Source of the DNA: Pseudonocardia benzenivorans CB1190
Lineage (GTDB): Bacteria; Actinomycetota; Actinomycetes; Mycobacteriales; Pseudonocardiaceae
Assembly (NCBI RefSeq): GCF_000196675.2
Contig: NC_015312.1
Coordinates: 868,001 to 932,000 of the forward strand
Direction of reading: 5' to 3'
DNA length: 64,000 bases
The notes beneath the pieces were generated by a model. That model saw only the letters and a program-made list of their open reading frames with translations. It had not been told where the DNA came from and made no database searches. Below, piece after piece: positions 20,755-32,085 of the stretch (position 1 is the first letter of the stretch; the number at the start of each line of letters is the position of its first letter). Position numbers and translations under genes: made by a program.

Positions 20755-22256
20755 CCGGGAGGACGGACCTCCCCGCGAGCCCGTGGCCGGCCCTCTGGGC
20801 GATGGTCGTCGGGTTCTTCATGATCCTGGTGGACTCGACGATCGTGTCGGTGGCGACGCCGGCGATCCAGGAGAGCCTGGGCGCGGGCGTCGACGCGGTC
20901 GTCTGGGTGACCAGCGCGTACCTGCTCGCGTACGCGGTCCCGCTGCTGATCACCGGGCGGCTGGGCGACCGGTTCGGCCCCGGCCGGGTGTACCTGGTCG
21001 GGCTGACGATCTTCACCCTCGCCTCGTTGTGGTGCGGGCTCACGCACTCGATCGGCGGGCTCGTCGCGGCGCGGGTGGTGCAGGGTCTCGGCGCCTCGCT
21101 GATGACCCCGCAGACCATGGCCGTCATCACCCGGACGTTCCCGGCCGAGTCGCGGGGCCGCGCGATGAGCCTGTGGGGAGCGGTCGCAGGCGTCGCGACG
21201 CTGGTCGGCCCGATTCTCGGCGGCGTGCTAGTCGACGGGCTCGGCTGGGAGTGGATCTTCTTCATCAACGTCCCGGTAGGGGTGGTCGCGTTCGTGCTGG
21301 CGGTGCGGCTGGTGCCCGCGCTGGAGACCCACGTCCACAGGTTCGACCTGCTCGGCGTCGCGCTCAGCGCGGTCGGCATGTTCCTGCTGGTCTTCGGCAT
21401 CCAGGAGGGCCAGACCTACGACTGGGGCACGATCGCCGGGCCGATCTCGGTGTGGTCGCTGATCGGCGCGGGTGTCGTCGTCATGGGCGTGTTCCTGTGG
21501 TGGCAGGCGCGCAACCGCGGCGAGCCGCTCGTCAACCTGGCCCTGTTCCGCGACCGGAACTTCAGCCTGGCCAACGTCGCGATCACCACGGTCGGGTTCG
21601 CGATCACCGCGATGGCGTTCCCGCTGATGTTCTACGCGCAGGGCGTCATGGGCCTGTCGCCGACGCGTTCGGCGCTGCTGTTCGTGCCGATGGCCGTGCT
21701 CTCCGGCGGCCTCGCGCCGTGGGTCGGGCGGATCACCGACACCGTGCACCCGCGCTGGATCGCGGGCTTCGGGATGCTCTGCTTCTCGGCCGCCCTGTTC
21801 TGGATCGGCGCGATCCTGCGGCCCGGCCTGGCGGTGTGGGAGCTGCTGCTGCCGATCGCGCTGCTCGGCGTGGCCAACGGCTTCGTCTGGGCGCCGATCG
21901 CGACGACGGCGACGCGCAACCTGCCGATGTCGAGCGCCGGGAGCGGCGCGGGCATCTACAACACGACGCGGCAGGTCGGGGCCGTTCTCGGCTCGGCGGC
22001 GATCGCGACGCTGATGGCCTCCCGGATCGCGGCGAACCTGCCTGCCGCGGGTGCCGCGGGCGGCGGCGGCGCGGATGTGGCCACCCTCCCGCCGTTCCTG
22101 CACGCCGGGTTCGCGTCGGCGATGGGGCAGGCGATGTACCTGCCGGCAGCGGTGCTGCTCGTCGGGTTCGTCGCGACCGCGGCCTTCGCCGTGCCCCGCC
22201 ACCTCGCGGCCCGGCGTGCCGCGGCCGCCGCACAGCCGGCCCCGGCGGCGGCCTGA
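20730..22256 (+). CDS. DHA2-family (EmrB/QacA-type, 14-TM) drug:H+ antiporter
   Basis: The 508-residue product has about 14 hydrophobic segments and the DHA2 signatures: motif D1 (MILVDSTIVSVATPAI), motif A (GRLGDRFGPGRVYL), motif B (RVVQGLGASLMTPQ) and motif C (GPILGGVLVDGLGWEWIFFI). It exports hydrophobic or cationic drugs in exchange for protons. The ATG lies inside the padR gene, giving translational coupling. Substrates are unknown. Confidence 0.92.
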   Translation: MAVGGQAVTGRTDLPASPWPALWAMVVGFFMILVDSTIVSVATPAIQESLGAGVDAVVWVTSAYLLAYAVPLLITGRLGDRFGPGRVYLVGLTIFTLASLWCGLTHSIGGLVAARVVQGLGASLMTPQTMAVITRTFPAESRGRAMSLWGAVAGVATLVGPILGGVLVDGLGWEWIFFINVPVGVVAFVLAVRLVPALETHVHRFDLLGVALSAVGMFLLVFGIQEGQTYDWGTIAGPISVWSLIGAGVVVMGVFLWWQARNRGEPLVNLALFRDRNFSLANVAITTVGFAITAMAFPLMFYAQGVMGLSPTRSALLFVPMAVLSGGLAPWVGRITDTVHPRWIAGFGMLCFSAALFWIGAILRPGLAVWELLLPIALLGVANGFVWAPIATTATRNLPMSSAGSGAGIYNTTRQVGAVLGSAAIATLMASRIAANLPAAGAAGGGGADVATLPPFLHAGFASAMGQAMYLPAAVLLVGFVATAAFAVPRHLAARRAAAAAQPAPAAA

Positions 22257-22327
22257 GGAGCGGACGGACGCCCCGGCGCGCGGCCGGTCCACGGACGGGC
22301 GCGCGCCGGGGCACGTAGTGTTGTCGG

Positions 22328-23298
22328 GTGCTCGCCGCCGTCCCCTCCCCGGTCACCGTGCGTGTGCCGGGGAAGATCAACCTGCATCTCGCCGTCGGCG
22401 ACGTGCGTGACGACGGTTTCCACGAGCTGGTCACCGTCTTCCACGCGGTGAGCCTGTTCGACGAGGTCACGGTCACCGCCTCGGAGTCGCCGGGGATCGA
22501 GGTCCTCGGGGACTCGGCGGCCGAGGTCCCGGCCGACGGCACCAACCTCGCGTGGCGGGCCGTCGAGCTGCTGGGCCGCCACGTCGAGCACGACACCGAC
22601 GTCCGGGTGGTGCTGCGCAAGGGCATCCCGGTCGCGGGCGGCATGGCGGGCGGCAGCGCCGACGCGGCGGGCACGCTCGTCGCGCTCGCGGCGCTCTGGA
22701 AGCTCGACCTCACCCGCGACGAGCTGGCCGTCCTGGCCGCAGACCTGGGCAGCGACGTGACGTTCGCGCTGCACGGCGGCACCGCGCTGGGCACCGGGCG
22801 GGGGGAGCGGATCGTGCCCGTGCTCGCGCGACACCCGCAGCACTGGGTGATCGCGCTGCACCGGCAGGGGCTGTCGACACCGACCGTCTTCGGTGAGCTC
22901 GACCGGCTGCGGGCCGCGTCGTCGGACCCGACGCCGGTGCGCGCCGTCGAGCCGGTGCTGGAGGCGCTCGCGGGCGGCGACCCGCGACAGCTCGCCCTCT
23001 CCCTGGGCAACGACCTGCAGGCGGCGGCCGTCAGCCTGGCACCCGACCTGCGCCGGACCCTGCGCGCGGGGGTCTCGGCGGGCGCGCTCGCGGGGCTGGT
23101 CAGCGGGTCCGGCCCCAGCTGCGCGTTCCTGTGCGACAGCGCCGACTCCGCCGTCGAGGTCGCCGCCGAGCTGGCGGGCGCGGGCGTGTGCCGCACGGTC
23201 CGCGTCGCGCACGGCCCGGTGCCCGGCGCGCGGGTCGTCGACGAGAACGAGCCGCCGTCGGGCCCCCCGACCGGCTCCTGGCCGAAAGTGCGTGCCTG

Positions 23299-23299
<1 letters not shown>
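22328..23299 (+). CDS. ispE: 4-diphosphocytidyl-2-C-methyl-D-erythritol kinase
   Basis: IspE phosphorylates CDP-ME in the MEP isoprenoid pathway. The 323-residue GHMP kinase has [20 protein letters not shown] at the N-terminus (catalytic Lys and His region), the ATP loop [20 protein letters not shown] and the C-terminal [14 protein letters not shown]. The GTG start matches the family N-terminus. Its stop overlaps the ATG of the downstream ABC-F gene by one base, as in the ispE-ABC-F arrangement of other actinobacteria. Confidence 0.96.
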
Positions 23300-25089
<1,790 letters not shown>

Positions 25090-25137
25090 GCACCCGTCGC
25101 GCCGATGAGTTCGGGGCGCCGGCGGGGTCCTTCTCCT

Positions 25138-25199
25138 CGGGGACGACGCCGGGGACGACGCCGGGGACGACGCCCGGGGACGACGCCGGGGACGACGCA
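25138..25199. repeat. 12-bp tandem repeat upstream of the YjbR-like gene
   Basis: About five copies of GGGGACGACGCC run head to tail, one with an extra C, ending 10 bases before the next start codon. The last copy supplies a purine-rich GCAGGAGGC ribosome site. Simple slippage repeats of this kind can vary in copy number between strains. Confidence 0.75.
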
Positions 25200-25209
25200 G
25201 GAGGCGGGT

Positions 25210-25575
25210 ATGGCCGTGGTCGAGGACGTCCGGCCGCTGGGGGCGGGCCTGGCGCGCTCGTACGAGGTGTACGTGCGCGGCAGGTTGAAGTTCCGCGTGG
25301 GACAGCTCGTCTACGTGGCGTTCTCCCTCGACGGGAGCGGGATGGGGTTCGCGTCCCCCCGGGAGGAGCGGGCGGGGCTGGTCGCGAGCGACCCGCGCCG
25401 CTTCCGGCTGCCGTCGGCGTCGGACATGCGCTTCAACTGGGTCGAGGCGGATCTCGCCGTGCTGGACGCGGCCGAGGCACGGGAGCTGGTCGTCGACGCG
25501 TGGCGGATGGTCGTCCCGCAGAAGCTGTCCCGTGCCTACGACCTCGCCCACCCCGACGGGCCGGGGGCGGGCTGA
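25210..25575 (+). CDS. MmcQ/YjbR-like DUF protein
   Basis: This is a 121-residue soluble protein with LARSYEVYVRGRLKFRVGQL, VAFSLDGSGMGFASPREERA and the C-terminal LVVDAWRMVVPQKLSRAYDL, which fits the MmcQ/YjbR fold (a small double-wing DNA-binding-like domain). The ATG at 25210 is preceded by GCAGGAGGC. The biochemical role of the family is not established. Confidence 0.75.
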   Translation: MAVVEDVRPLGAGLARSYEVYVRGRLKFRVGQLVYVAFSLDGSGMGFASPREERAGLVASDPRRFRLPSASDMRFNWVEADLAVLDAAEARELVVDAWRMVVPQKLSRAYDLAHPDGPGAG

Positions 25576-25749
25576 CGCCGGACGACGGGCGGTGGAGCGT
25601 GGATCCACCGATCGATCGACTCGACGCCGCCGCCCCACCCCTAACGTGTCCTGTGTGCGGCCGCGGCCCGAGTGCCGGGCCGCACGACGGGCCGGCCGTC
25701 TGGGGGGAGGGCCGGCCCGTGGCCGTCGGCGACGGGCCGACCCTGCCAC

Positions 25750-26184
25750 TCACGACTGCAGGGCCGCCACCAGGTCCGGCGTCCGCCCGAGCAGGGTCGC
25801 GAGGGCGAGGGGATCCATGTAGTCGTCGTACTGCACGATCTCGCCGTCGCGGACCCGGACGACGCCCAGCGCGCGGAACCGGTAGGGCGCGGCGGTCGCC
25901 CGGGCGGTCCCGTGGTGCTCGATCTCCACGACGACGACCTCGGGGTCGTCGGTGGTGCGCACGACCATGTCGACGCCGTCCATCGCGAACATGTCGCGCC
26001 GGTCGGCGTGGTCCCCGTGGTAGGCGCGGATGGCGTCGCGTCCGCGCAGCTCGCGGGGCATTCCTGGCGGGGCGAACGGATAGGTGAGCACGCCGTCGGG
26101 AGCGAAGAGGTCGGCGAACACGACGTTCTCGCCGGCGACCATCCGCCGAACCTCCTCGACGACCTCACGCGGGCTTCGGGACAC
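25750..26184 (-). CDS. SnoaL/NTF2-like ketosteroid-isomerase-fold protein
   Basis: The 144-residue product has the NTF2-like pattern: an N-terminal helix (REVVEEVRRMVAG), FADLFAPDGVLTYPFAPPGM, RGRDAIRAYHGDH and VRVRDGEIVQYDDYMDPLAL. Members include polyketide cyclases and small hydrolases as well as proteins of unknown function. The GTG start follows a strong GGAGG. The divergent TetR gene starts 74 bases away, and TetR proteins often repress such neighbours. Confidence 0.82.
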   Translation of the reverse strand: MSRSPREVVEEVRRMVAGENVVFADLFAPDGVLTYPFAPPGMPRELRGRDAIRAYHGDHADRRDMFAMDGVDMVVRTTDDPEVVVVEIEHHGTARATAAPYRFRALGVVRVRDGEIVQYDDYMDPLALATLLGRTPDLVAALQS

Positions 26185-26258
26185 GGTGCCTCCAGGGATA
26201 GAATCCGGAACGATGACTCCGATTGAACGATACGGAACGCACGCCCCGGTTGGCAACG
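26185..26258. promoter_or_regulatory. shared promoter region of the NTF2-like gene and tetR
   Basis: The 74-bp divergent gap contains two direct copies of GAACGAT (26208-26214 and 26225-26231), 17 bases apart, and a TAGAAT stretch that could be a -10 box. TetR operators lie in such gaps; a good palindrome is not evident. Confidence 0.35.
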
Positions 26259-26816
26259 ATGGCTGAGGTCCCGGACCGGCCCCTGCGTGCCGACGCCCGG
26301 CGCAACCGTGAGAAGGTCCTGCGCGCCGCGCAGGAGGCGTTCGCCGAGCACGGCATGGGCGTCCCGCTGGACGAGATCGCCGGCCGGGCGGGGGTCGGGC
26401 CCGGTACGGTCTACCGCCACTTCCCGACGAAGGAGGCCCTCTTCGAGGCCGTCGTCGCCGCGCGGATGCAGGACCTGATCACCGCGGCCCGAGCGGGGGC
26501 CCACGCGGCCGACCCGGGCGAGGCGTTCTTCGGCTTCCTCGCGCTGCTCGCCGACGAGGCCGGCGTCAAGCGTGACCTCTCGGATGCGCTGGTGGCGCCA
26601 CCGGCTGTCGCGACGTCGTTGCGCACGGACCTGCGGGCCGCGCTCGAGGTCCTGCTGACACGAGCGCAACAGGCGGGCGCGGTCCGCGACGGGATCCGCG
26701 TCGACGACCTCTTCGCCCTGCTCAAAGGCTTGATGGCGGCACTGGTCGAGACAGCGGACGACGCGCGTGACCGGCTGATCGCTGTCGTCGTGGACGGGTT
26801 GCGGGCGCCGCGCTGA
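26259..26816 (+). CDS. TetR-family transcriptional regulator
   Basis: The 185-residue product has the TetR HTH (RNREKVLRAAQEAFAEHGMG, LDEIAGRAGVGPGTVYRHFP) and a C-terminal ligand domain of the type found with SnoaL-like genes (DDLFALLKGLMAALVETADD). ATG 26259 is preferred because the HTH then begins near residue 15; a TTG at 26223 would add 12 residues. Likely targets are the divergent NTF2-like gene and perhaps the ABC exporter downstream. Confidence 0.9.
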   Translation: MAEVPDRPLRADARRNREKVLRAAQEAFAEHGMGVPLDEIAGRAGVGPGTVYRHFPTKEALFEAVVAARMQDLITAARAGAHAADPGEAFFGFLALLADEAGVKRDLSDALVAPPAVATSLRTDLRAALEVLLTRAQQAGAVRDGIRVDDLFALLKGLMAALVETADDARDRLIAVVVDGLRAPR

Positions 26817-26905
26817 CATGACGTCATAGTGACGTCGCGGATCGGTCGACGTGGTGTCAGCCGCATATCAGCGCGGCGTCAGTGGTGCGGGTCAGAGTCA
26901 TCGTC

Positions 26906-27886
26906 ATGGACACCGTCATCCACGTCGAGGGACTCGAGAAGTCCTTCGGCGCCACGAAGGCCCTCGCCGGGGTCGACCTGACCGCCCGGCGCGGCACGGT
27001 GCTGGGCCTGCTCGGTCCCAACGGCTCGGGCAAGACCACGACCGTCCGCGTGCTGGCCACCCTGCTGCGTCCCGACGCCGGCCGCGCCACGGTCCTCGGC
27101 CACGACGTCGTCGCCGCACCCGCGGCCGTCCGGGCCCGCATCGGGCTCACCGGCCAGTACGCCGCCGTCGACGAGGCGCTCTCCGGCACCGACAACCTGA
27201 TCCTCATCGCCCGGCTGCTCGACATGCCCCGCCGTGCCGCCCGCACCCGGGCCGCGGAGCTCATCGAACGGTTCGGCCTGACCGACGCCGCCACCCGGCG
27301 CGTCCGCACCTACTCCGGTGGCATGCGCCGCCGGCTCGACCTCGCGGCCAGCCTGATCGGGCGGCCCGACGTCCTGTTCCTCGACGAGCCCACGACGGGC
27401 CTGGACCCACGGCACCGCAACGAGGTGCTCGACCAGGTCCGCGCACTCGCCGCCGACGGCGTCACCGTCCTGCTCACGACGCAGTACCTGGAGGAGGCCG
27501 ACCAGCTCGCCGACGACCTCGTCGTCATCGACACCGGACGGGTCATCGCGTCGGGCACCCCGGCGTCGCTCAAGGCCGAGGTCGGCGGCCAGCGCCTGCA
27601 CGTGCGCCCGTTGCACCGCACCGACATCCCGGCCGCTTCGGCGATCCTCGCCGGACTGGCCGGGGAGACCCCGGTCGTCGACGCCTCCGGGGAGCTCACC
27701 GTCGCCGCCCGTGAACCCGGCCTGCTGCACGTCGCGGGCGGGCGGTTCGACGAGGCCAGCCTCGCGATCGCCGAGCTCGGCCTGCGCCTGCCGAGCCTCG
27801 ACGACGTCTTCATGACCCTCACCGGCCGCTCGACGGAGGACGCCGAGAAGCAGGCCGGCCCTACCGACCAGGAGGTGGCGGCATGA
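26906..27886 (+). CDS. DrrA-type ABC exporter ATP-binding subunit
   Basis: The 326-residue cassette has Walker A LLGPNGSGKTTTVRVL, Q-loop GLTGQYAAVDE, signature YSGGMRRRLDLA, Walker B VLFLDEPTTGLD and the C-terminal DUF4162-like region ending in LDDVFMTLTGRS, characteristic of daunorubicin-resistance DrrA proteins. It powers export of hydrophobic drugs or lipids together with the DrrB-like permease encoded next, whose ATG overlaps this stop. The ATG is supported by the immediate family N-terminus (VIHVEGLEKSFG). Confidence 0.93.
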   Translation: MDTVIHVEGLEKSFGATKALAGVDLTARRGTVLGLLGPNGSGKTTTVRVLATLLRPDAGRATVLGHDVVAAPAAVRARIGLTGQYAAVDEALSGTDNLILIARLLDMPRRAARTRAAELIERFGLTDAATRRVRTYSGGMRRRLDLAASLIGRPDVLFLDEPTTGLDPRHRNEVLDQVRALAADGVTVLLTTQYLEEADQLADDLVVIDTGRVIASGTPASLKAEVGGQRLHVRPLHRTDIPAASAILAGLAGETPVVDASGELTVAAREPGLLHVAGGRFDEASLAIAELGLRLPSLDDVFMTLTGRSTEDAEKQAGPTDQEVAA

Positions 27887-28758
27887 CGACCGCCGACGCA
27901 CTCGTCTCCGCGGAGGCGGCAGCCGGCACGACCGCCGTCGCACACCGCACCGACGTCCGCCCGCCGCTGCCCCCGTCGGACATCGAACGCGGCAGGCGCG
28001 GGCCCTCCACGATCCGGCACGGCCTCACCTTGGCCTGGCGGGGCGTGATCAAGACGATCCATTCTCCCGAGGCGCTCATCGACGTGACGCTGCAGCCGGT
28101 GATCTTCCTGCTGCTGTTCGTCTACGTCTTCGGCGGCGCGATCGCCGGCAACACCACCGAGTACCTGCAGTTCGCGCTGCCGGGCGTGCTCGTGCAGACC
28201 GTGGTGCTCGCATCTGCCGGCACCGGCGTCGGGCTGGCGGAGGACCTGCACACCGGCATCTTCGACCGGTTCAGAAGCCTCCCGATCTCGCGCTCGGCAC
28301 CGCTCGTCGGCGCGATCATGGCCGACCTCGTGCGCTACCTGACGTCCGGCGTGATCATGCTGGTCCTCGGTGTGATCCTCGGCTTCCGGATGCACACCGG
28401 TCCGCTGGCCGTGCTCGCCGCGATGGGTCTGGTCATGGTGTTCGCCTTCGCGCTGTGCTGGGTGTTCACCGCGCTCGCGATGCTCGTCCGCCAGCCGCGT
28501 TCGGTGCAGGGCATCGGCGCGATGATCATGCTGCCGCTCACCTTCGGCAGCAACGTGTTCGTCCCGTCGAGCTCGATGCCGGGGTGGCTGCAGGCGTTCG
28601 TCGACGTCAACCCGGTCTCCAAGGTCGCCGACGCGGTCCGCGGGCTGCTCACCGGTGGGCCGGTCGCCGGGCCGGCGACGACGTCGCTGATCGCCGCCGC
28701 CGTCATCGTCGCGGTGTTCGCGCCGATCGCGGTGACGCTCTACCGCAAGCGGGCCTGA
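27883..28758 (+). CDS. DrrB-type ABC-2 permease subunit
   Basis: The 291-residue product has six hydrophobic segments of the ABC2_membrane fold: IFLLLFVYVFGGAIAG, a region with SRSAPLVGAIMADLVRYL, and LTFGSNVFVPSSSMPGWLQA, which is diagnostic for DrrB (NPVSKVADAVRGLL follows). About 50 hydrophilic residues precede the first helix. The start overlaps the drrA-like stop (ATGA). Its 3' end overlaps the convergent BTAD regulator by 19 bases. Confidence 0.92.
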   Translation: MTTADALVSAEAAAGTTAVAHRTDVRPPLPPSDIERGRRGPSTIRHGLTLAWRGVIKTIHSPEALIDVTLQPVIFLLLFVYVFGGAIAGNTTEYLQFALPGVLVQTVVLASAGTGVGLAEDLHTGIFDRFRSLPISRSAPLVGAIMADLVRYLTSGVIMLVLGVILGFRMHTGPLAVLAAMGLVMVFAFALCWVFTALAMLVRQPRSVQGIGAMIMLPLTFGSNVFVPSSSMPGWLQAFVDVNPVSKVADAVRGLLTGGPVAGPATTSLIAAAVIVAVFAPIAVTLYRKRA

Positions 28759-31700
28759 GCCCGGACGTGGTCCCGGACGGCCGTGAGGCCCTCGGGACGG
28801 GGGAGGTCCCGACCCCGCCGCAGCGCCTCGTCGGCCGCGGCGGGGCCGAGGGCGTCGCGGACCCCGTCCACCACGGCGACGACGTCGGGGTTGCCCTGGT
28901 CGAGCGTGCCGCGCTGGGTCAGTGCGACCCCGAGCAGGAACCCGGCGCCCGCCGCGTCGCCCCCGGCGAGGACGAACGCCGCAGCGCACTCCGCGACCAT
29001 CGCCGCGACCGGTCCGTCGTGGCTGTCGGCCGCGGCGTCGACCGCACGCAACAGGGTCGCGGTCGCCGCGTCGAGCTCGCCGCTCGCCGTCTCGAGCTGG
29101 TGACGCACCAGCTCGGTCAGCGCCAGTCGCTGCTCGCGCGCGAGGCCGGTCCCGACGTCCCGCTCGGCCGCGGCCAGATGTCGCCGCGCCGCCGGGAGGT
29201 TGCCCGCCCGGCGCTCGACGTCGGCGAGGGTGCCCCGCACGATCGTCTGCATCCCGAACGGCCCGGACGCGAGGTCGGCCGCGGACTCGCAGAGCTCGCG
29301 GGCCCGGTCCAGGTCGCCCCGACGGACCGCGAGCCGGGCCTGCTGCAGCATGAACTGGGGCAGGTCGTCGTCGTTGCCGAGCTCGGTGGCCAGCGCGACG
29401 GCCTCGTCGTAGGCGGCGGCCGCCGCGTCGTGGTCACCGGCGAGCTCCTCGAGCTCGCCGAGCGTCCCGAGGGTCATGCCCAGCCCGAAGCGGTCGCCCG
29501 TCGCGGTGAACAGCTCGTGGGCGACCCGGACGAGGGCGCGCTGGCGCTCGATGTGCCCGTCGTTCTCCGCGAGCTGCGCGAGGACCTGGGTGGCGAACGC
29601 GCGCACCCACGTGTCCGTCGAGGACCGGGCGACCTCGTCGAGCAGCGTCGTGTCGCCGGTGAACGCCCGGCCGATCGGCGCGACGAGCTGCAGTGTGGGA
29701 TGGCGCGGTTCGGGCGCGGCAGCAGCGGCGGCGATGGCGTCGTCGATGAGCGCCGTCGCGGCCTCGACGTCGCCGCGGGCGATGCAGGTGAGCACCCGGT
29801 ACGCGACGTTGCGGGCACCGATCGCCGGCAGGTCGACGGGCGACGGCAGCTCGGCGACGGCCTCGACCCAGCCGATCGACTCCTCGTAGCGGCCGCGGAT
29901 GAACCACGACCAGCCCATGGCCGCGACGATGCGGTGCGCGGTCGGACCGTCGCGCCGGTCGACGGCCCGGCGCAGGGCGGCGGCGATGTTGCCGCTCTCG
30001 GCGCGCAGCGAGGCGAGCCAGCGCAGCTGGTCGGCCCCGCGCAGGTGCGGCTCGGCGGCCTCGGCCAGCGCGGTGACCCACGCCGCGTGTGCCGCGACGA
30101 CGTCGTCGGTCTCGCCCGCCTCGGCGAGCCGCTCGCTCGCGTAGTCGCGGATCGTCTCCAGCAGCCGGTAGCGCGTCGGCTCCGCGCCGCCGGACGGGAC
30201 GGCGACCACGAGGGACTTGTCGACGAGCGCTGCCAGCAGGTCGAACGCGTCGGCCGGGTCCGGGCCACCGCGGCCGGTGCACACCCGCTCGATCGTCGCC
30301 GCCGTCGCGCCGCCCGCGAAGACACCCATGCGGCGCAACAGGATCCGTTCAGGCTCGCCGAGCAGGTCCCAGCTCCAGTCGACGACGGCGCGCAGCGTCT
30401 GGTGGCGCGGCAGCGCGGTGCGCGCGCCGGAGGTGAGGAGCCGGAAGCGGTCGTCGAGCCGGGCGGCGATCTCGGTGAGCGACAACGTCCGCAGCCGCGC
30501 CGCGGCCAGCTCCAGCGGCAGCGGCTGGCCGTCGAGCCGGGTGCAGATCTCGGCGACGACGGGCTCGGTGGCCGCATCGAGGCGGAAGCCGGGGTCGACG
30601 GCGGCGGCGCGGTCGGCGAACAGCCGCAGGGCCGCGGCGGTGTCGAGCGGCTCGACGGGGTGCAGCACCTCGCCAGGAACGGCCAGCGGCTCCCGGCTCG
30701 TCGCCAGGATCCGCAGCCGGGGCGCCGCCTCCAGCATGCGCTGGGCGAGCAGGGCGACGTCGTCGACGAGGTGCTCGCAGTTGTCCAGGACGAGGACCAT
30801 GTCGCGGTCGCCCAGCGCGGTCAACAGCCTGGCGGTGGTGTCGGGCGGGCCTTCCTCGGGGTTGCGCACCACCAGCTCCGGTTCGCCGACGGCCGCCAGC
30901 ACCGTCCCGACGAGCTGCTCGGGCCCGGTCAGCGGCGCCAGCTCGGCGAGGGGCGTCTCGTCTGCGCCCTTCCCCGGACGCCCGCCGCCCGGCCAACCGA
31001 CGATCTCGCGGGCCAGGCGGGTCTTGCCCGACCCGCCGGGGCCGAGCAGCGTGACGAGCCGGGCCGTGCCGAGCAGGCTGCGGACCCTGGCGACGTCGGC
31101 GGCGCGCCCGACGAAGCTGGTGAGTGCCACGGATCCGTTGCGGCGCAGTTCGGGGGAGCGCTGCAGTTCCTGCAGGTCCGGGGAGCGCTGTGGTTCCGGG
31201 CTCGCCGCGGCAACCGCAGGTGCCGCAGCGGGGGCGCCGCGCAGCACGTCGAGCCGGGCGCGGACGAGCTCCGGGCCGGGATCGACGCCGAGCTCGTCGG
31301 CGAGGCGCTCGCGGGTGCGGTCGAGCACGGCCAGCGCGTCGGCCTGCCGGCCGGTGGCGTGCAGCCCGCGGGCCAGTACGACGGCCGCGCTCTCCCGCAA
31401 CGGTTGCGCGGCCAGCAGGTCGCCGACCGCCGCCAGTCCGGCGGCCGGGTCGCCCGTGCGCACGCCCAGCGCGGCGCGGGCCTCGACGGCCGTCGCCCGC
31501 TGCTCCTCGAGCCGGCCCGCGACGACGTCGGCGAACGGGAGCCTGCGGACGTCGGCCAGTGCGGGCCCCCGCCACAGGGCGAGCGCGTCGTCGAGCGCGA
31601 CGACGGCGCGCGCCGGGTCGGGCGCGGTCCTGGCGGCGGCGAGCAGCGTGCCGAACCGCCCGGCGTCGACGTCGGCGGGCGCCACGTCGAGCAGGTAGCC

Positions 31701-31973
31701 GCCCGGGACGGTCGTGACCAGCGCGGACCCGAGCGCCCGGCGCAGCCGCGACACGAGCGACTGCAGGGCGTTGCCGACGGCGTCGGGCGGCTCGTCGCCC
31801 CAGAGGTCGTCGACGAGCGTCTCCGTGGTGACGGGCCGGCCGGCGTCGAGGGCGAGCCGGGCGAGCAGCCCGCGCAACCGCAACCCGGGTGGAGCCGCGT
31901 CGGCATCGGCGGGCGTGCCGGACCCGTTCGCCGACGGCCACGCCGCGACGCTCCCGAGCACCCCGATCCGCAC
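28740..31973 (-). CDS. AfsR/SARP-type regulator: winged helix, BTAD, NTPase, TPR-like repeats
   Basis: The 1077-residue protein begins with a short OmpR-type winged helix (LARLALDAGRPVTTETLVDD, LQSLVSRLRRALGSALVTT), then a BTAD domain (about residues 95-240, ending LGVDPGPELVRARLDVLRG) and an NB-ARC/AAA ATPase with Walker A LLGPGGSGKTRLAREI and VLVLDNCEHLVDDVALLAQR. A long helical repeat region of about 500 residues follows. This architecture defines AfsR-like activators of secondary metabolism and stress genes. Its target may be the adjacent ABC exporter, with which it converges, but no binding repeats were found. Confidence 0.92.
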   Translation of the reverse strand: MRIGVLGSVAAWPSANGSGTPADADAAPPGLRLRGLLARLALDAGRPVTTETLVDDLWGDEPPDAVGNALQSLVSRLRRALGSALVTTVPGGYLLDVAPADVDAGRFGTLLAAARTAPDPARAVVALDDALALWRGPALADVRRLPFADVVAGRLEEQRATAVEARAALGVRTGDPAAGLAAVGDLLAAQPLRESAAVVLARGLHATGRQADALAVLDRTRERLADELGVDPGPELVRARLDVLRGAPAAAPAVAAASPEPQRSPDLQELQRSPELRRNGSVALTSFVGRAADVARVRSLLGTARLVTLLGPGGSGKTRLAREIVGWPGGGRPGKGADETPLAELAPLTGPEQLVGTVLAAVGEPELVVRNPEEGPPDTTARLLTALGDRDMVLVLDNCEHLVDDVALLAQRMLEAAPRLRILATSREPLAVPGEVLHPVEPLDTAAALRLFADRAAAVDPGFRLDAATEPVVAEICTRLDGQPLPLELAAARLRTLSLTEIAARLDDRFRLLTSGARTALPRHQTLRAVVDWSWDLLGEPERILLRRMGVFAGGATAATIERVCTGRGGPDPADAFDLLAALVDKSLVVAVPSGGAEPTRYRLLETIRDYASERLAEAGETDDVVAAHAAWVTALAEAAEPHLRGADQLRWLASLRAESGNIAAALRRAVDRRDGPTAHRIVAAMGWSWFIRGRYEESIGWVEAVAELPSPVDLPAIGARNVAYRVLTCIARGDVEAATALIDDAIAAAAAAPEPRHPTLQLVAPIGRAFTGDTTLLDEVARSSTDTWVRAFATQVLAQLAENDGHIERQRALVRVAHELFTATGDRFGLGMTLGTLGELEELAGDHDAAAAAYDEAVALATELGNDDDLPQFMLQQARLAVRRGDLDRARELCESAADLASGPFGMQTIVRGTLADVERRAGNLPAARRHLAAAERDVGTGLAREQRLALTELVRHQLETASGELDAATATLLRAVDAAADSHDGPVAAMVAECAAAFVLAGGDAAGAGFLLGVALTQRGTLDQGNPDVVAVVDGVRDALGPAAADEALRRGRDLPRPEGLTAVRDHVRAQARLR

Positions 31974-32041
31974 GCGATCAGTCTGCCGTGCCGCGGCGGG
32001 CGGCCGCAGGGAATCCCCCTCGTGGCCGGGCGATATGGGTC

Positions 32042-32081
32042 GTGCGCGGCAATGGTCGCCATAGCGACCATCGCCGCGCAC
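32042..32081 (-). terminator. near-perfect 40-bp palindrome after the M20 peptidase gene
   Basis: Arms GTGCGCGGCAATGGTCGCCA and TAGCGACCATCGCCGCGCAC pair at 18 of 20 positions. The hairpin starts 4 bases after the stop of the minus-strand peptidase gene. The core matches the perfect palindrome at 15,656, which points to a repeated terminator family. Confidence 0.6.
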
Positions 32082-32085
32082 AGGG

